From: Pseudomonas psychrophila HA-4
GTDB taxonomy: Bacteria; Pseudomonadota; Gammaproteobacteria; Pseudomonadales; Pseudomonadaceae
DNA: 64,000 bases
NCBI RefSeq assembly: GCF_000282975.1
Contig: NZ_ALJC01000038.1
Span: 86,871 to 150,870 of the forward strand
Direction of reading: 5' to 3'
Position 1 is the stretch's first letter; every line of letters begins with the position of its first letter. A model generated the notes under the pieces. The model was not told where the DNA came from. It ran no database searches and was given only the letters and a program-made list of their open reading frames with translations. A program made the position numbers and the translations under genes. Positions 28,731 to 37,694 of this stretch are shown piece after piece.

Positions 28731-28826
28731 GCTCTTGATCGATTGAAATGATCTGGGTCTCGTGATGCGCTTTATCGCTGGGCTATATTGGCGCCTGCAC
28801 AATCCGACACTGATGTGGAGTCGCCT

Positions 28827-29216
28827 ATGAAGCACCGAGCCTTACTGACCTTGTTTCTGACGCTCACTACCGCGTTGTTCTGTTCCTGGGCGACAGCAGC
28901 GGGCGATGCGGAAGCGGGCGGCAAGTTATTCACCAAGACCTGTGGTGGGTGTCACAGCATTGGTGAAAACGCACGAAACGGGTTCGGCCCGCAATTGAAC
29001 GGCGTGATTGGCCAATTGGCCGGGACGGTTCCTGGCTATCAGTTCTCTGACGCCATGAAAAACTCAGGGGTGGTGTGGACGCGCGAAAACCTGGCCGCCT
29101 ACATCGAGGCACCGAAAAAAGTAGTGAGTGGCACGCGCATGATCTTCTGGGGTATCAGCGACCCTGAGAAAATCGAAAACCTGCTGGCTTACATCGAAAC
29201 CTTTCAAAACCACTGA
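28827..29216 (+). CDS. Periplasmic class I c-type cytochrome
   Basis: A 129-residue small cytochrome c. The signal peptide ends at ATAAGDAEAG (cleavage near residue 25). The haem site is CGGCH (C39, C42, H43) and the distal methionine is in GTRMIFWGI. Length and fold match mitochondrial-like cytochrome c2/c550 electron carriers. The ATG at 28827 has GTGGAG seven bases upstream; an in-frame start 13 codons earlier is rejected since it would spoil the signal peptide. A single gene; its redox partner is not evident. Confidence 0.92.
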   Translation: MKHRALLTLFLTLTTALFCSWATAAGDAEAGGKLFTKTCGGCHSIGENARNGFGPQLNGVIGQLAGTVPGYQFSDAMKNSGVVWTRENLAAYIEAPKKVVSGTRMIFWGISDPEKIENLLAYIETFQNH

Positions 29217-29546
29217 TCACTGAATGTCTTTCAAGTAATCCTTGAGGCTCAACAGCGGCGCGTGCAGTTGCTCAAGGGTTTGAGCGTTTTTGACCCCCAG
29301 CGACAACCTATGCAGCTCGCGACCCATGGGCGTGTCCGCACCGCCAATAGCGTTCATGGCCAAGTCGACGCATTCGTCCATTTTGTTCTGGATGCTGTCG
29401 AGATCGCCCTTGCGCACCAGCAAGGCAAACACATCGCGCTGGTAATCCCCCATCACCAGATCGTCGCGCAAAATCGGACTTTGGCCGTCTGATTCGTAGG
29501 CGAGCTTGAGAGAGAAAAGAGCGACTGTCTCCAGCGGGAGTTCCAT
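29217..29546 (-). CDS. Conserved hypothetical protein
   Basis: A 109-residue soluble, acidic, mostly helical protein (MELPLETVALFSLKLAYESD at the start; ending LHAPLLSLKDYLKDIQ). AAGGAA lies just before the ATG at 29546. No cysteine motif beyond one Cys, no signal peptide, no membrane segment. I do not recognise the family. It converges with the cytochrome c gene, the two stops being adjacent. Confidence 0.8.
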   Translation of the reverse strand: MELPLETVALFSLKLAYESDGQSPILRDDLVMGDYQRDVFALLVRKGDLDSIQNKMDECVDLAMNAIGGADTPMGRELHRLSLGVKNAQTLEQLHAPLLSLKDYLKDIQ

Positions 29547-29673
29547 GCTGCGGGTTCCTTGTGGGGCTTAAGGGTGTGGCGCGATTGTAGCGTTCCTGCT
29601 GTTTACCCAACAGCGGCGGCTAGATGTTTAAGCGCATCGCGTGCTTATGTGGCTGAGGTTCATCTGGCTTCTA

Positions 29674-29717
29674 TCTGGTCAGGCCAATTCATATTTTTAT
29701 GCATTGGTCTTGCCAAT
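29674..29717. promoter_or_regulatory. Pair of GntR/FadR-type operators
   Basis: TCTGGTCAGGCCAAT (29674-29688) and ATTGGTCTTGCCAAT (29703-29717) share the form ATTGG-N5-CCAAT, close to TTGGTNNNACCAA of UxuR/ExuR/FadR-type repressors. Their centres are 29 bp apart. They sit upstream of two sugar-acid dehydrogenase genes whose third neighbour encodes a FadR-type GntR protein, their likely ligand. Confidence 0.6.
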
Positions 29718-29891
29718 ATTTTTTGCTGCGTGTAGGTTTCGAGCCGTGATCATCCATGCGGCACTCAAGCCTGCACACAATAAAAGGAGATCCAGATGCC
29801 TAGTCTCTATCTCCCTTTATTGCAATTCCCGCCGCTATCCGCCCCTGCCACGTCTTGCCCAAAACCCGTAGCCCGTGTGCTATTGCCGGAG

Positions 29892-29899
29892 AATAAAAA
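29892..29899 (+). promoter_or_regulatory. Crc/Hfq motif at the start codon of the zinc dehydrogenase gene
   Basis: AATAAAAA directly precedes the ATG at 29900 and lies after the GGAG ribosome site (29888-29891). It fits AANAANAA, suggesting catabolite repression of translation. Confidence 0.45.
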
Positions 29900-30910
29900 A
29901 TGCTGACTGTGATCTGTAACGAGCCACGCTCGCTCACTGCTGTTGAAAGCCCGATACCGACTCGCCAGCCAGGCGAAACCCTGATCCGGGTCAAACGTGT
30001 AGGGGTGTGCGGCACGGACCTGCATATTTTCACCGGCAACCAACCCTTCCTTGAGTACCCGCGGGTTATGGGCCACGAGTTTTCCGGCATTGTCGAAGCC
30101 AGCGACGAAGGCAGTGGCCTGTTCGCTGGTGACGTGGTCTACGTCATGCCCTACATCTCATGCGGCACCTGCATCGCGTGCAGCAAAGGCAAGACCAACT
30201 GCTGCACCCGCATCCAGGTGCTCGGCGTGCACTGCGATGGCGCTTTTACCGAATACTTGAGCGTTGCTCATCAGTTTATCCACAAGGCGGTGGGGGTGAC
30301 GCTGGACCAGGCGGCAATGATCGAGTTTCTGTCAATCGGTGCCCACGCGGTGCGCCGCTCCAACCTGCAGATCGGACAGCGAGTGCTGGTGGTTGGTACT
30401 GGCCCTATTGGTATGGCAGCGGCCATTTTTGCCGGGTTGCGTGGGGCGAAAGTGACCGTGCTCGACACCCGTCAAGACCGCTTGGATTTTTGCCATCAGC
30501 ACCTGGCAATTCATGCCGCAGTGAAAATTGGCGAGGGCGACAAAGACGCATTGTCCGACCTCACCGATGGCGACTTTTTTGACGTTGTTTTCGACGCCAC
30601 CGGCAACGCCCGGGCCATGGAACGCGGCTTTGAATTTATCGCCCATGGCGGCACCTACGTGATGATCTCGGTGGTGCGTGACGCCATTACCTTTTCCGAC
30701 CCCGAGTTCCATAAACGTGAAGCCACCCTGATGGGCAGCCGCAACGCGACCGTCGAAGACTTCCGCTACGTGGAGCAATGCCTGCGCGACGGCTTGATCC
30801 CGGATCAGGCATTGAACACTCACCGCATTGCGCTCAGTGAAGTCGTCAATGCATTTCCCACCTTGCTGGACCCGCAGCAAGGCGTGGTCAAAGCCATTAT
30901 CGAGTGCTAG
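29900..30910 (+). CDS. Zinc-dependent sugar-acid dehydrogenase (L-gulonate/L-galactonate 5-dehydrogenase-like)
   Basis: A 336-residue medium-chain dehydrogenase. Catalytic zinc ligands are in GVCGTDLH (Cys37) and MGHEFSG; the structural zinc cysteines form CGTCIACSKGKTNCC; the nucleotide site is VVGTGPIGMAAA. The closest recognised group contains RspB/LgoD-type enzymes that oxidise L-gulonate or L-galactonate to D-fructuronate or D-tagaturonate. The next gene, a mannitol-dehydrogenase-type reductase, would take such a product further, which supports the assignment. The stop is directly followed by the start of that gene. Confidence 0.85.
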   Translation: MLTVICNEPRSLTAVESPIPTRQPGETLIRVKRVGVCGTDLHIFTGNQPFLEYPRVMGHEFSGIVEASDEGSGLFAGDVVYVMPYISCGTCIACSKGKTNCCTRIQVLGVHCDGAFTEYLSVAHQFIHKAVGVTLDQAAMIEFLSIGAHAVRRSNLQIGQRVLVVGTGPIGMAAAIFAGLRGAKVTVLDTRQDRLDFCHQHLAIHAAVKIGEGDKDALSDLTDGDFFDVVFDATGNARAMERGFEFIAHGGTYVMISVVRDAITFSDPEFHKREATLMGSRNATVEDFRYVEQCLRDGLIPDQALNTHRIALSEVVNAFPTLLDPQQGVVKAIIEC

Positions 30911-32071
30911 ATGATGAGCGATAAATCCTTCCCGCCGATCCTGCAGTTTGGCACCAGCCGTTTTCTTCAGGCGCACGTCGACCTGTTCGTGTCTCAAGCG
31001 CTTGAGCGCGGCGCTGCCTTAGGCACTATTGCCGTGGTCCAGAGCACGGACAGTCCGGCTAGCAGTGCCCGTACAACGGCGCTGGCCAGCGGCATGCCAT
31101 ACCGGGTGTTGATTCAGGGTGTCGATAACGGGCAGTTGATCGAGCAAAACCTCTCGGCCTCGGCGATCAGCCATGCGCTGCATGCCGCTGAGCAGTGGCC
31201 GGCGTTACGTCTGGGCTTTGTCGAGCAGGTCAAGGTGGTGGTTTCCAATACCGGTGATCGCGGTTATCAACTCGACGCGCAAGACACGCCTGCGCTGCTG
31301 GCCGAGGATGCCCCGGCGCCGATCAGTTTTCCGGCCAAACTGTTGGTGTTGTTGCATGACCGCTGGCAACACAACCCTCGCGCCCCGTTGTCGCTGTTCC
31401 CGTGTGAGTTGGTGGCGCGCAACGGCGATGTGTTGCGTGACCTGCTGATTGACCTCGCCCGTCACTGGGCGCTGGGCAGTGCCTTTGAGACTTACCTGAC
31501 CCACCACTGTCGTTGGGCCAACTCGTTGGTTGATCGCATCGTTTCGCAGGCATTGGAACCAGTGGGAGCAGTAGCTGAGCCTTATGCGCTGTGGGCTATC
31601 GAGCGCCAGGCAGGGCTGATTCTGCCCTGTAGCCACGAAGCTATTGTGCTGACCGATGACCTCGACCATTACGAACGCCTCAAGCTGTTTACCCTCAATC
31701 TGGGCCACAGTTATCTGGCCGAGCGCTGGCTCAGTGATGCGCGGCCTGAAAACGAGACCGTGTACCAGGCCATGCAGAGCCCGGCATTGCGTGCCGATCT
31801 GGAAGCCCTGTGGGCCAACGAAGTGCTCCCGGTGTTCGCAGCCCTTGGCCAGTTTGACGCTGCCCAGCGCTACGTCGACAGCGTGCGCGAGCGCTTCGCC
31901 AATCCGTTTTTGCAACACCGCTTGGCCGATATTGCCAGCAACCATAAAGACAAGAAAAAGCGCCGTCTGCTGCCCTTGGTCGAACTCGCCGCACAGGTCG
32001 CGCCGAACCTTGAGCAACCGATGTTGCGGGCCGCCCTGCACGCTGTCTGCCATAGCAGATCGGCGCCGTGA
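30911..32071 (+). CDS. Mannitol dehydrogenase family uronate reductase (UxuB/UxaB-like)
   Basis: A 386-residue polyol/hexuronate dehydrogenase. It begins with ILQFGTSRFLQAHVDLF, contains NTGDRGYQL and the HHCRWANSLVDRIV segment, and the conserved lysine-rich NHKDKKKRRLLPLVE near the C-terminus. The family uses NADH to reduce D-fructuronate to D-mannonate or D-tagaturonate to D-altronate. Shorter than E. coli UxuB (about 486), closer to UxaB-like forms. It starts at the codon following the stop of the preceding dehydrogenase gene. No dehydratase or KDG kinase gene is in the window, so the pathway must be completed elsewhere. Confidence 0.85.
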   Translation: MMSDKSFPPILQFGTSRFLQAHVDLFVSQALERGAALGTIAVVQSTDSPASSARTTALASGMPYRVLIQGVDNGQLIEQNLSASAISHALHAAEQWPALRLGFVEQVKVVVSNTGDRGYQLDAQDTPALLAEDAPAPISFPAKLLVLLHDRWQHNPRAPLSLFPCELVARNGDVLRDLLIDLARHWALGSAFETYLTHHCRWANSLVDRIVSQALEPVGAVAEPYALWAIERQAGLILPCSHEAIVLTDDLDHYERLKLFTLNLGHSYLAERWLSDARPENETVYQAMQSPALRADLEALWANEVLPVFAALGQFDAAQRYVDSVRERFANPFLQHRLADIASNHKDKKKRRLLPLVELAAQVAPNLEQPMLRAALHAVCHSRSAP

Positions 32072-32189
32072 TGTGACATACCAGCAACGGAGTTGCTTGA
32101 AATCGTAATGTGCGGCGAAGCCATGGGGCTGTACGGTGCACCTCGGCCCCTGTGGTAGCCTTTGGCATCATTTCTCGGACGCTGCCTCG

Positions 32190-32891
32190 ATGGTCTCCTC
32201 GTATCCTCCTTCAGAGCGCAAGCTCTATCAGAAAATTGCCGACCGGCTGCGTGAATACATCGTCCAGGGTGACTTCAAGGTCGGCACGCGCCTGCCTCCC
32301 GAGCGTGATCTCACGCAGTTGCTGGGCGTATCGCGTCCGTCGCTGCGCGAGGCGCTAATCGCTTTGGAAATTGAAGGCAGCATTGAAATCAAGATGGGTT
32401 CTGGTGTGTATGTCGCTGCACGACTCCAAGAGGGGAACACACCCACCGTCACCCTCGGCGAGAGCCCCAACGAACTGATGCAAGCGCGTGCACTCATCGA
32501 AGGCGAGGCCATCGTGCTGGCCTGCGTGCACGGCAAAAAAAGCGATTATCGCTACCTGCAAGCGTGCATCGACGCCATGCGCGCCAGCATCCAGGCCAAT
32601 CGCCCGCCCTTGGCTGACGACCGCAAGTTTCACCATCGACTGGCGAAAATGACCGGTAACTCAGCGCTGGTGCGGATCATTACCTCACTGTTCGACGAGC
32701 GCCACAGCCCCATCTCTTCGCACCTGAGCGAACACTCAGAAAACCCCGGCACGTGGGAGGCGGCAGTTATCGAGCATCAAGCCATCCTGCGGGCGTTGGA
32801 ATGCAAAGACGTCATGGCCGCGCAAACTGCCATGCGTCAGCACTTACTGCGTTCGGAGGCGCGTTGGTTGGTGGCGTTGGAGGGGGAGTGA
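32190..32891 (+). CDS. FadR-subfamily GntR transcriptional regulator
   Basis: A 233-residue regulator. The winged helix-turn-helix (about residues 9-75: LPPERDLTQLLGVSRPSLREALIALE) is followed by an all-helical FCD ligand-binding domain (about 95-220; DDRKFHHRLAKMTGN holds metal-binding residues). The ATG at 32190 (MVSSYPPSERKLYQ) is preferred to an earlier in-frame ATG at 32136. It follows the two sugar-acid dehydrogenase genes and most resembles UxuR/ExuR-type regulators; the operator pair at 29674-29717 is its probable target. Confidence 0.92.
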   Translation: MVSSYPPSERKLYQKIADRLREYIVQGDFKVGTRLPPERDLTQLLGVSRPSLREALIALEIEGSIEIKMGSGVYVAARLQEGNTPTVTLGESPNELMQARALIEGEAIVLACVHGKKSDYRYLQACIDAMRASIQANRPPLADDRKFHHRLAKMTGNSALVRIITSLFDERHSPISSHLSEHSENPGTWEAAVIEHQAILRALECKDVMAAQTAMRQHLLRSEARWLVALEGE

Positions 32892-33223
32892 GTGGGATTA
32901 TTTGGGGTGTGCGCAGGCGCTGCCGTCACGGGGTGGGGCTTGATCTACAAGAAACTGGTTACGGACAGACTCTTCGGTCTGCCTAAAAATGCTGACCCTC
33001 GCATTTCAACCCCGTTCAGCAGTTTCATGATGGCGGCCTTCTGGGGGTGCTGGTTTTGTTGGTCATAAACAGTAGGGAAGGTGTAGGTCTGAGTTTGGCC
33101 GAAGCAGTCATTGCCAGCACCTTCCAACGGCCGACGTTGTTGAAATATCGCGTACTAAAGCGGTTGGGGCTGGTAAATGCGCTTACTTGCCGATTGGCGC
33201 CTTTCGCAAGCAAGCGCAAGGCC
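32892..33223. other. Intergenic region between the GntR gene and the siderophore receptor gene
   Basis: About 330 bases with no convincing gene. Minus-strand open frames (33127-32945 and 33219-33025) lack ribosome sites. ACAGACTCTTCGGTCTG at 32967-32983 can fold into a small hairpin. I see no clear terminator for either converging gene. Confidence 0.5.
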
Positions 33224-35647
33224 TTACCAGTTGTAACTCACCGTGCCGGTAATATTGCGGCGATACCCGTATTTGCAGCTGTCGCCCGTGTAACCACATT
33301 GAGAGACATAGGTTTCGTCGGTCAAGTTGGACGCGTTCAGCGCCAGCTTCGCCCCTGCATATGCCGAAGACAGTTTGCCAAGGTCGTAGCTTAGGCTGGC
33401 GTCAAACAGGGTGTAGTGAGGAATGCTTTCGCTATTTTGAGCGTCGATATAGCTCGGGCCTACATAGCGTACCCCGCCCCCTATTGCTAAGCCCGACAGT
33501 GCACCGCTCTGAACGGTGTATTGCGACCAAAGCGAGGCCAGTTGTTCTGGGGTGTTGCCCGGTTGATTGCCTTTTTCATCGGCCGTATTGCTGCGGGTAA
33601 TTTCAAGGTGTGAATAGCTGTAGTTGGCTATTAACTCCAGTGCATCGGATAACTGCGCCTTGCTTTCCAGTTCGATACCTCGAGACTGGATTTCTCCGGT
33701 GGCCACCGAAAAACGATTGTTGACAGGGTCGGCTGTCAATACGTTTTGACGCGTCAGGTCGAACACCGAGACGGTCATGTAGCTTTCACTTCCCTTGGGC
33801 TGAAATTTGATCCCGACTTCGTACTGGCGACCTGTTTCGGGTTTAAATGCACTGCCGTCGCGCGCCACTGCCGTGATGTTTGGGAAAAACGACTCTGAAT
33901 AGCTCGCGTAAGGGGCCACGCCGTTGTCTGCCAGATACATCACTCCGGTTCGCCAAGTGAAGGCGTGATCGCGCTGCTTAAGGTCTGCCGCAGTGTCGGT
34001 GGCGTAATGGGCAGTTTTCGACCGTGCCCAGTCTTGGCGACCGCCTAGGTTGAATACCCAGCGCTCGTCAAATTTGAGCTGTTCCGAGAGATACACACCC
34101 GCCTGATCAAGCTGACGACGCTGGTTGATGTCGTACAAGGCATCCAGGCCGCTGTAATCCTGGTGATAAACCGGCGCATAGATATCCAGTGGATCCACCA
34201 CGTTGCCACCCCCCAACTGGTTGGTGCTAGCGTGTTGCAAATCGATACCGACCAACGTGGTGTGTTCAAAACGCCCGGCGTTCCACTGGGCTTGGAAGTG
34301 GTTATCGAGCAGCGCATTCTTCACCTTTTCGTGGCCCAGATAACCGAAGCGGCCCACTGTGCGCTGGTCGTCATCCAGGCCGTATTGGTAAATCGTGCGC
34401 TGTTCCTGATAGGAACGGCTGTAGCGGGCGTTTTGGCGGAATGTCCAGATATCGTTGAGGTGATGCTCAAATTGGTAACCCAGCGACCACTGTTCTACAT
34501 CGTACTTGTCGAAGTTAGGGTCGCCGACAAAACGATCCGTGGCGATCCGTCCGTAACGCGAGCTGTCGAGAGTGCCTACCCGCGGCAAGGCGTAGTAGCC
34601 CAACACATTGCGGTCTTTTTGAAATGACGCCAGAACCGTCAACGAGGTGTCTTGCGAAGGGCGCCAACTTATGGCCGGGGCGATGAATTGACGGTCATCA
34701 CGGGCGTAGTCGATTTGCGTACCGCTATCCCTCCAAAGCCCGGTGAGGCGATACGTGAACACGCCATCATCCGTAAGCGGCCCGCCGAAGTCTGCAGCCA
34801 ATTGCTTGCGATCAAAACTACCGGTTTGTGCTATCAGTTCATGCAGCGGCTCATCGGTTGGACGCTTGCTGATCACGTTGACCATGCCGCCCGGTGAGCT
34901 TTGGCCGTAGAGCACCGACGATGGGCCGCGCAGTATTTCCACACGCTCCAGCCCATAGACTTCACCCACGGCACGGCTTTGGTTGGCAAAGCTGTACTGG
35001 CGCAAACCATCGCGATAAATACCACCGCCAGTCGTTGCGTCAAATCCACGAATACTAATAGTGTCGCGTCGGGTATCTACACCGTTGGCTTCGCCATTGA
35101 CCCCTGCGGTGTAGCGCAGCACCTGTCCGATGCTTTGTGGCTGCTGAGCATCCATCTGCTTGCGGGTGACCACGCTGATCGATTGAGGGGTTTCCATGAT
35201 CGACGTATCGGTCTTGTTGGCACTCATGGTTCGGCTGGCGACCAAGCCATCGTTGCGGCCCAGTGAGGTGTCGTACGCGGTGCCGCTGATGGCGGTCGGC
35301 GCCAACTCCAGTACGTCGCTGTTGATTGATATCAGCAGCAGGCTACCGTCGTCCTGGCGCTCAAATGTCAGCCCCGAGCCCAGCAAGAGTTGCGTCAGGC
35401 CTGCCTCAGTACTGAAGTCGCCTTGTAGCCCTTGGGTATTCTTGCCAGCCGTCAGCGTTGAGCTGCCCGCCATGGTAATCCCCGCCTGTGCGCCAAAACG
35501 TGACAGCGCAGAATCCATGGGGCCTGCGTCGATGCTGTAATGCTGTGAACTCCCAGCGGCAAAGACTGGAAAGCTGCAAAGCGGTTGTACGCTAAGCAAT
35601 AACAGTCCAAACGTACGGGCGCGCAGGGCACGGGAAGGTGAAGTCAT
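33224..35647 (-). CDS. TonB-dependent siderophore receptor with signalling domain
   Basis: An 807-residue outer-membrane receptor. After the signal peptide (cleavage near VFAAG, residue 31) comes an STN signalling domain (about 37-110, YSIDAGPMDSALSRFGAQAG), a plug (about 145-260: ETPQSISVVTRKQM, VEILRGPSSVLYGQSSPGG) and a beta-barrel to the terminal YNW. It belongs to the FhuA/FoxA/FiuA group that imports hydroxamate-type ferric siderophores; the exact ligand is not clear. TAGGAG precedes the ATG. The STN domain should signal to the FecR-like protein encoded just upstream. The order sigma, anti-sigma, receptor is the classic cell-surface signalling cassette. Confidence 0.95.
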   Translation of the reverse strand: MTSPSRALRARTFGLLLLSVQPLCSFPVFAAGSSQHYSIDAGPMDSALSRFGAQAGITMAGSSTLTAGKNTQGLQGDFSTEAGLTQLLLGSGLTFERQDDGSLLLISINSDVLELAPTAISGTAYDTSLGRNDGLVASRTMSANKTDTSIMETPQSISVVTRKQMDAQQPQSIGQVLRYTAGVNGEANGVDTRRDTISIRGFDATTGGGIYRDGLRQYSFANQSRAVGEVYGLERVEILRGPSSVLYGQSSPGGMVNVISKRPTDEPLHELIAQTGSFDRKQLAADFGGPLTDDGVFTYRLTGLWRDSGTQIDYARDDRQFIAPAISWRPSQDTSLTVLASFQKDRNVLGYYALPRVGTLDSSRYGRIATDRFVGDPNFDKYDVEQWSLGYQFEHHLNDIWTFRQNARYSRSYQEQRTIYQYGLDDDQRTVGRFGYLGHEKVKNALLDNHFQAQWNAGRFEHTTLVGIDLQHASTNQLGGGNVVDPLDIYAPVYHQDYSGLDALYDINQRRQLDQAGVYLSEQLKFDERWVFNLGGRQDWARSKTAHYATDTAADLKQRDHAFTWRTGVMYLADNGVAPYASYSESFFPNITAVARDGSAFKPETGRQYEVGIKFQPKGSESYMTVSVFDLTRQNVLTADPVNNRFSVATGEIQSRGIELESKAQLSDALELIANYSYSHLEITRSNTADEKGNQPGNTPEQLASLWSQYTVQSGALSGLAIGGGVRYVGPSYIDAQNSESIPHYTLFDASLSYDLGKLSSAYAGAKLALNASNLTDETYVSQCGYTGDSCKYGYRRNITGTVSYNW

Positions 35648-35745
35648 ACGGGGCTCCTAAGGGGTTAAGACCCACCTCTGGCGGGTGGGTGATCCCTATA
35701 GGCCAAGCGAGTTTGAAAAAACTATTGCGCAGCGAAAAAAATAAT

Positions 35746-36708
35746 TCAGGCAGGTACGATCGAGACCCAATACCGGGTCATGCGCTCGATACGCACCGGG
35801 AGCGTGCGAGCGAGTAGCGTCAAAGCTGCATCGGTGTCATCCAGCGAAAAACTGCCTGTGAGGCGTAACCCGGACACCTGCTCATGACAACGCAAAACAC
35901 CGGGACGATAACGCGAGAGTTCAGCCACTAGGGCATCCAAGCGCAGGCGATCCGCTGGTAGAACTCCGCGCAGCCAAGCCTCGGAGATCAAGAGGTCAGC
36001 GCGGTTTGGTACGCCGATCCCGAAGCGGTTCACTCGGGCCTGCCATCCTGCTGCTAGCGAGGATGACGCTTGTTGGCCTCGTGAGTACACCTGTACTTGG
36101 CCTTCTCGCACGGTTACCTGAGTACCCTGCCGATCATGGCGCACTTGGAAATGCGCTTCACTGCTTTGCAGGATTGCGTGCGGTGTGATCAGTTGCAGCG
36201 AGCGCGACTCTGTCTGCACACGCAAGTCCAGTTCGCCCTCGATCATCTGGATGCGCCGCATCTGATCAGTAAAATCTAGGTTTACTGCACTGGCCGTGTT
36301 CAGCCATAACGAGCTGCCATCAGCCAGAGTCCATTGATGACGTTCGCCCGTTCCTGTGCGGTGGTTTGCCAGTGCGGCGCGCACCGGCGTGGACCCCGCG
36401 CCTTGCCAGCAAACCCCTCCAACTGCACCAAGGATCAACAGGCGCTTGAGTACCTGCCTACGTCTCTGCGTGTCAGGTCCGGCCGACTCCAGTGCCCTGC
36501 GCGCGGTTGCATCGCGCAAAAGATATGCGCCAGGGTGCTGCAACAGTGGCAAGCTGGTGACACGTTGCCAGGCCAGTTCATGCTCAACGCTCGCATCGCG
36601 CCAGCACTGCAATGCCTCCAAGTCAGGCGTATTCATAAGCCCGGACTGCATCCTGACAAGCCAATCAATGGCGGCATCGCGCACCAGCGGATTAACTTCA
36701 GCCCTCAT
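35746..36708 (-). CDS. FecR-family anti-sigma factor
   Basis: A 320-residue inner-membrane sensor. The N-terminal part (DAAIDWLVRMQSG, WRDASVEHELAWQRV) is the DUF4880/anti-sigma region, a membrane segment lies near residues 95-112 (LLILGAVGGVCWQ), and the periplasmic FecR domain follows (HQWTLADGSSLWLNTASAVNLDF) with a C-terminal STN-like end. The ATG at 36708 overlaps the sigma-factor stop (ATGA), so translation is coupled. It holds and activates the ECF sigma factor in response to the siderophore receptor. Confidence 0.94.
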   Translation of the reverse strand: MRAEVNPLVRDAAIDWLVRMQSGLMNTPDLEALQCWRDASVEHELAWQRVTSLPLLQHPGAYLLRDATARRALESAGPDTQRRRQVLKRLLILGAVGGVCWQGAGSTPVRAALANHRTGTGERHQWTLADGSSLWLNTASAVNLDFTDQMRRIQMIEGELDLRVQTESRSLQLITPHAILQSSEAHFQVRHDRQGTQVTVREGQVQVYSRGQQASSSLAAGWQARVNRFGIGVPNRADLLISEAWLRGVLPADRLRLDALVAELSRYRPGVLRCHEQVSGLRLTGSFSLDDTDAALTLLARTLPVRIERMTRYWVSIVPA

Positions 36709-37211
36709 TCGAAACGGCTCGCATAGCAAACACTGAAGGCTTTGCCCATGGCCCGTTGAACTTGAGCCACCGTCAGCTCCAGCGCCGTAGCGATCTGCGG
36801 ATATGTCATTCCATCGAGCTGAGACATAAAGAAAATCTGCCGTATGCGTTCAGAGAGACCAATCAGCAGCGAGTCGAGCTGCAACAAGGTTTCGATCACC
36901 AGATACCGGTCCTCGGGTGACGGTTCCACGCCTTCGGGCCGGGCAGCCAACGCTTCAAGATAAGCCCGCTCAATCTCCTGGCGGCGCCAGCGATTGATCA
37001 GCAATCCATTGGCAATCGTCGCAAGAAACGCCATGGGTTGGCGCAACTCTCGCACCTGCTGAGGGGAGCGCAACACGCGAATGAACGTGTCATGGGCCAG
37101 ATCCTCGGCATCTGCACTGTGCCCCAATCGCCGGTTCAGCCAGCTTTGTAGCCAGCCGTGATGGTTCTCGTACAACTGTTCGACGGACGATGTTGGACTG
37201 GCATCCTGCAT
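36705..37211 (-). CDS. FecI-like ECF sigma factor
   Basis: A 168-residue sigma-70 family protein with region 2 (about 12-78, AEDLAHDTFIRVL) and region 4 (about 110-160, ERIRQIFFMSQLDGMTYPQIATALE). It directs RNA polymerase to the receptor gene when the siderophore is bound. A Fur box overlaps its promoter region (37229-37248), so it is made under iron limitation. First gene of the sigma/anti-sigma pair. Confidence 0.95.
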   Translation of the reverse strand: MQDASPTSSVEQLYENHHGWLQSWLNRRLGHSADAEDLAHDTFIRVLRSPQQVRELRQPMAFLATIANGLLINRWRRQEIERAYLEALAARPEGVEPSPEDRYLVIETLLQLDSLLIGLSERIRQIFFMSQLDGMTYPQIATALELTVAQVQRAMGKAFSVCYASRFE

Positions 37212-37228
37212 GTGAGACTCGCAATGCG

Positions 37229-37248
37229 TGAATGATAATGCTTCTCAT
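37229..37248. promoter_or_regulatory. Fur box upstream of the ECF sigma gene
   Basis: TGAATGATAATGCTTCTCAT matches the 19-bp Fur consensus (GATAATGATAATCATTATC) at most positions of its left and centre, including AATGATAATG and TCAT. It lies 18 bases upstream of the sigma-factor start codon. Confidence 0.8.
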
Positions 37249-37624
37249 CGTATTGATCGGGCGGATGGTTGTACAGCGTTTACACAGGTTTGGTGCGGTG
37301 GAATTCTCCGCCAACATTGTCTGAAGACTTTTGAGTTGCCCTGTCTGCGTTTATTTCATGCTCGAACACTCATGTAAGCGTTCGCAAGCATGAGCAGCCC
37401 GCAATTCTGATTGTGTGCGGGGAGGACCTTCCGTGCTCGGCTGACGATTCCTCGTTGGAAATCGAGGAGGCTTTCGTTCGGTGCCAGTAAGTCGCGGCGG
37501 CCATGCGGTAAGAACTGCATGCTTCATTATTCTTGTATCCCAAAGTTAGGGCTTCTTCTCGGGATAAAGGAGGGATACAGGGATACAACGGATAGAGGGG
37601 AGACAGGAGTAGAACGTCAGGCAC
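37249..37624. other. Intergenic region between the iron cassette and tRNA-Leu
   Basis: About 375 bases without a supported gene. A small hairpin CCTCGTTGGAAATCGAGG occurs near 37452-37469 and GGGATACAGGGATAC repeats near 37572-37586. The minus-strand frame 37370-37624 is not protein-like. The 3' side of a tRNA gene is a common integration site, but no integrase or duplicated tRNA end is seen. Confidence 0.45.
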
Positions 37625-37651
37625 AAAAAAACCGGCTCAGCGGCCGGTTTT
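37625..37651 (-). terminator. Terminator of tRNA-Leu
   Basis: On the minus strand ACCGGC...GCCGGT forms a GC-rich stem followed by seven T residues, 44 bases after the tRNA 3' end. Confidence 0.88.
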
Positions 37652-37694
37652 CCTGTGCTGCGAGTCTTGTTAGAGACTTGCAGATACTGCTAGA

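Larger units (their letters stand above)
29547..29899. other. Promoter region of the hexuronate/aldonate gene pair
   Basis: No gene is supported; the plus-strand frame 29641-29871 has no ribosome site. The stretch holds two operator-like repeats (29674-29717), AT-rich promoter sequence around them (TTCATATTTTTATGC between the sites) and a Crc-like motif at the end. On the left, the promoter of the minus-strand hypothetical gene is expected. Confidence 0.55.

Noticed and set aside
29641..29871. 76-codon frame in the promoter of the zinc dehydrogenase gene
   Set aside because: Covers the two operator-like palindromes and has no ribosome site or protein-like pattern.
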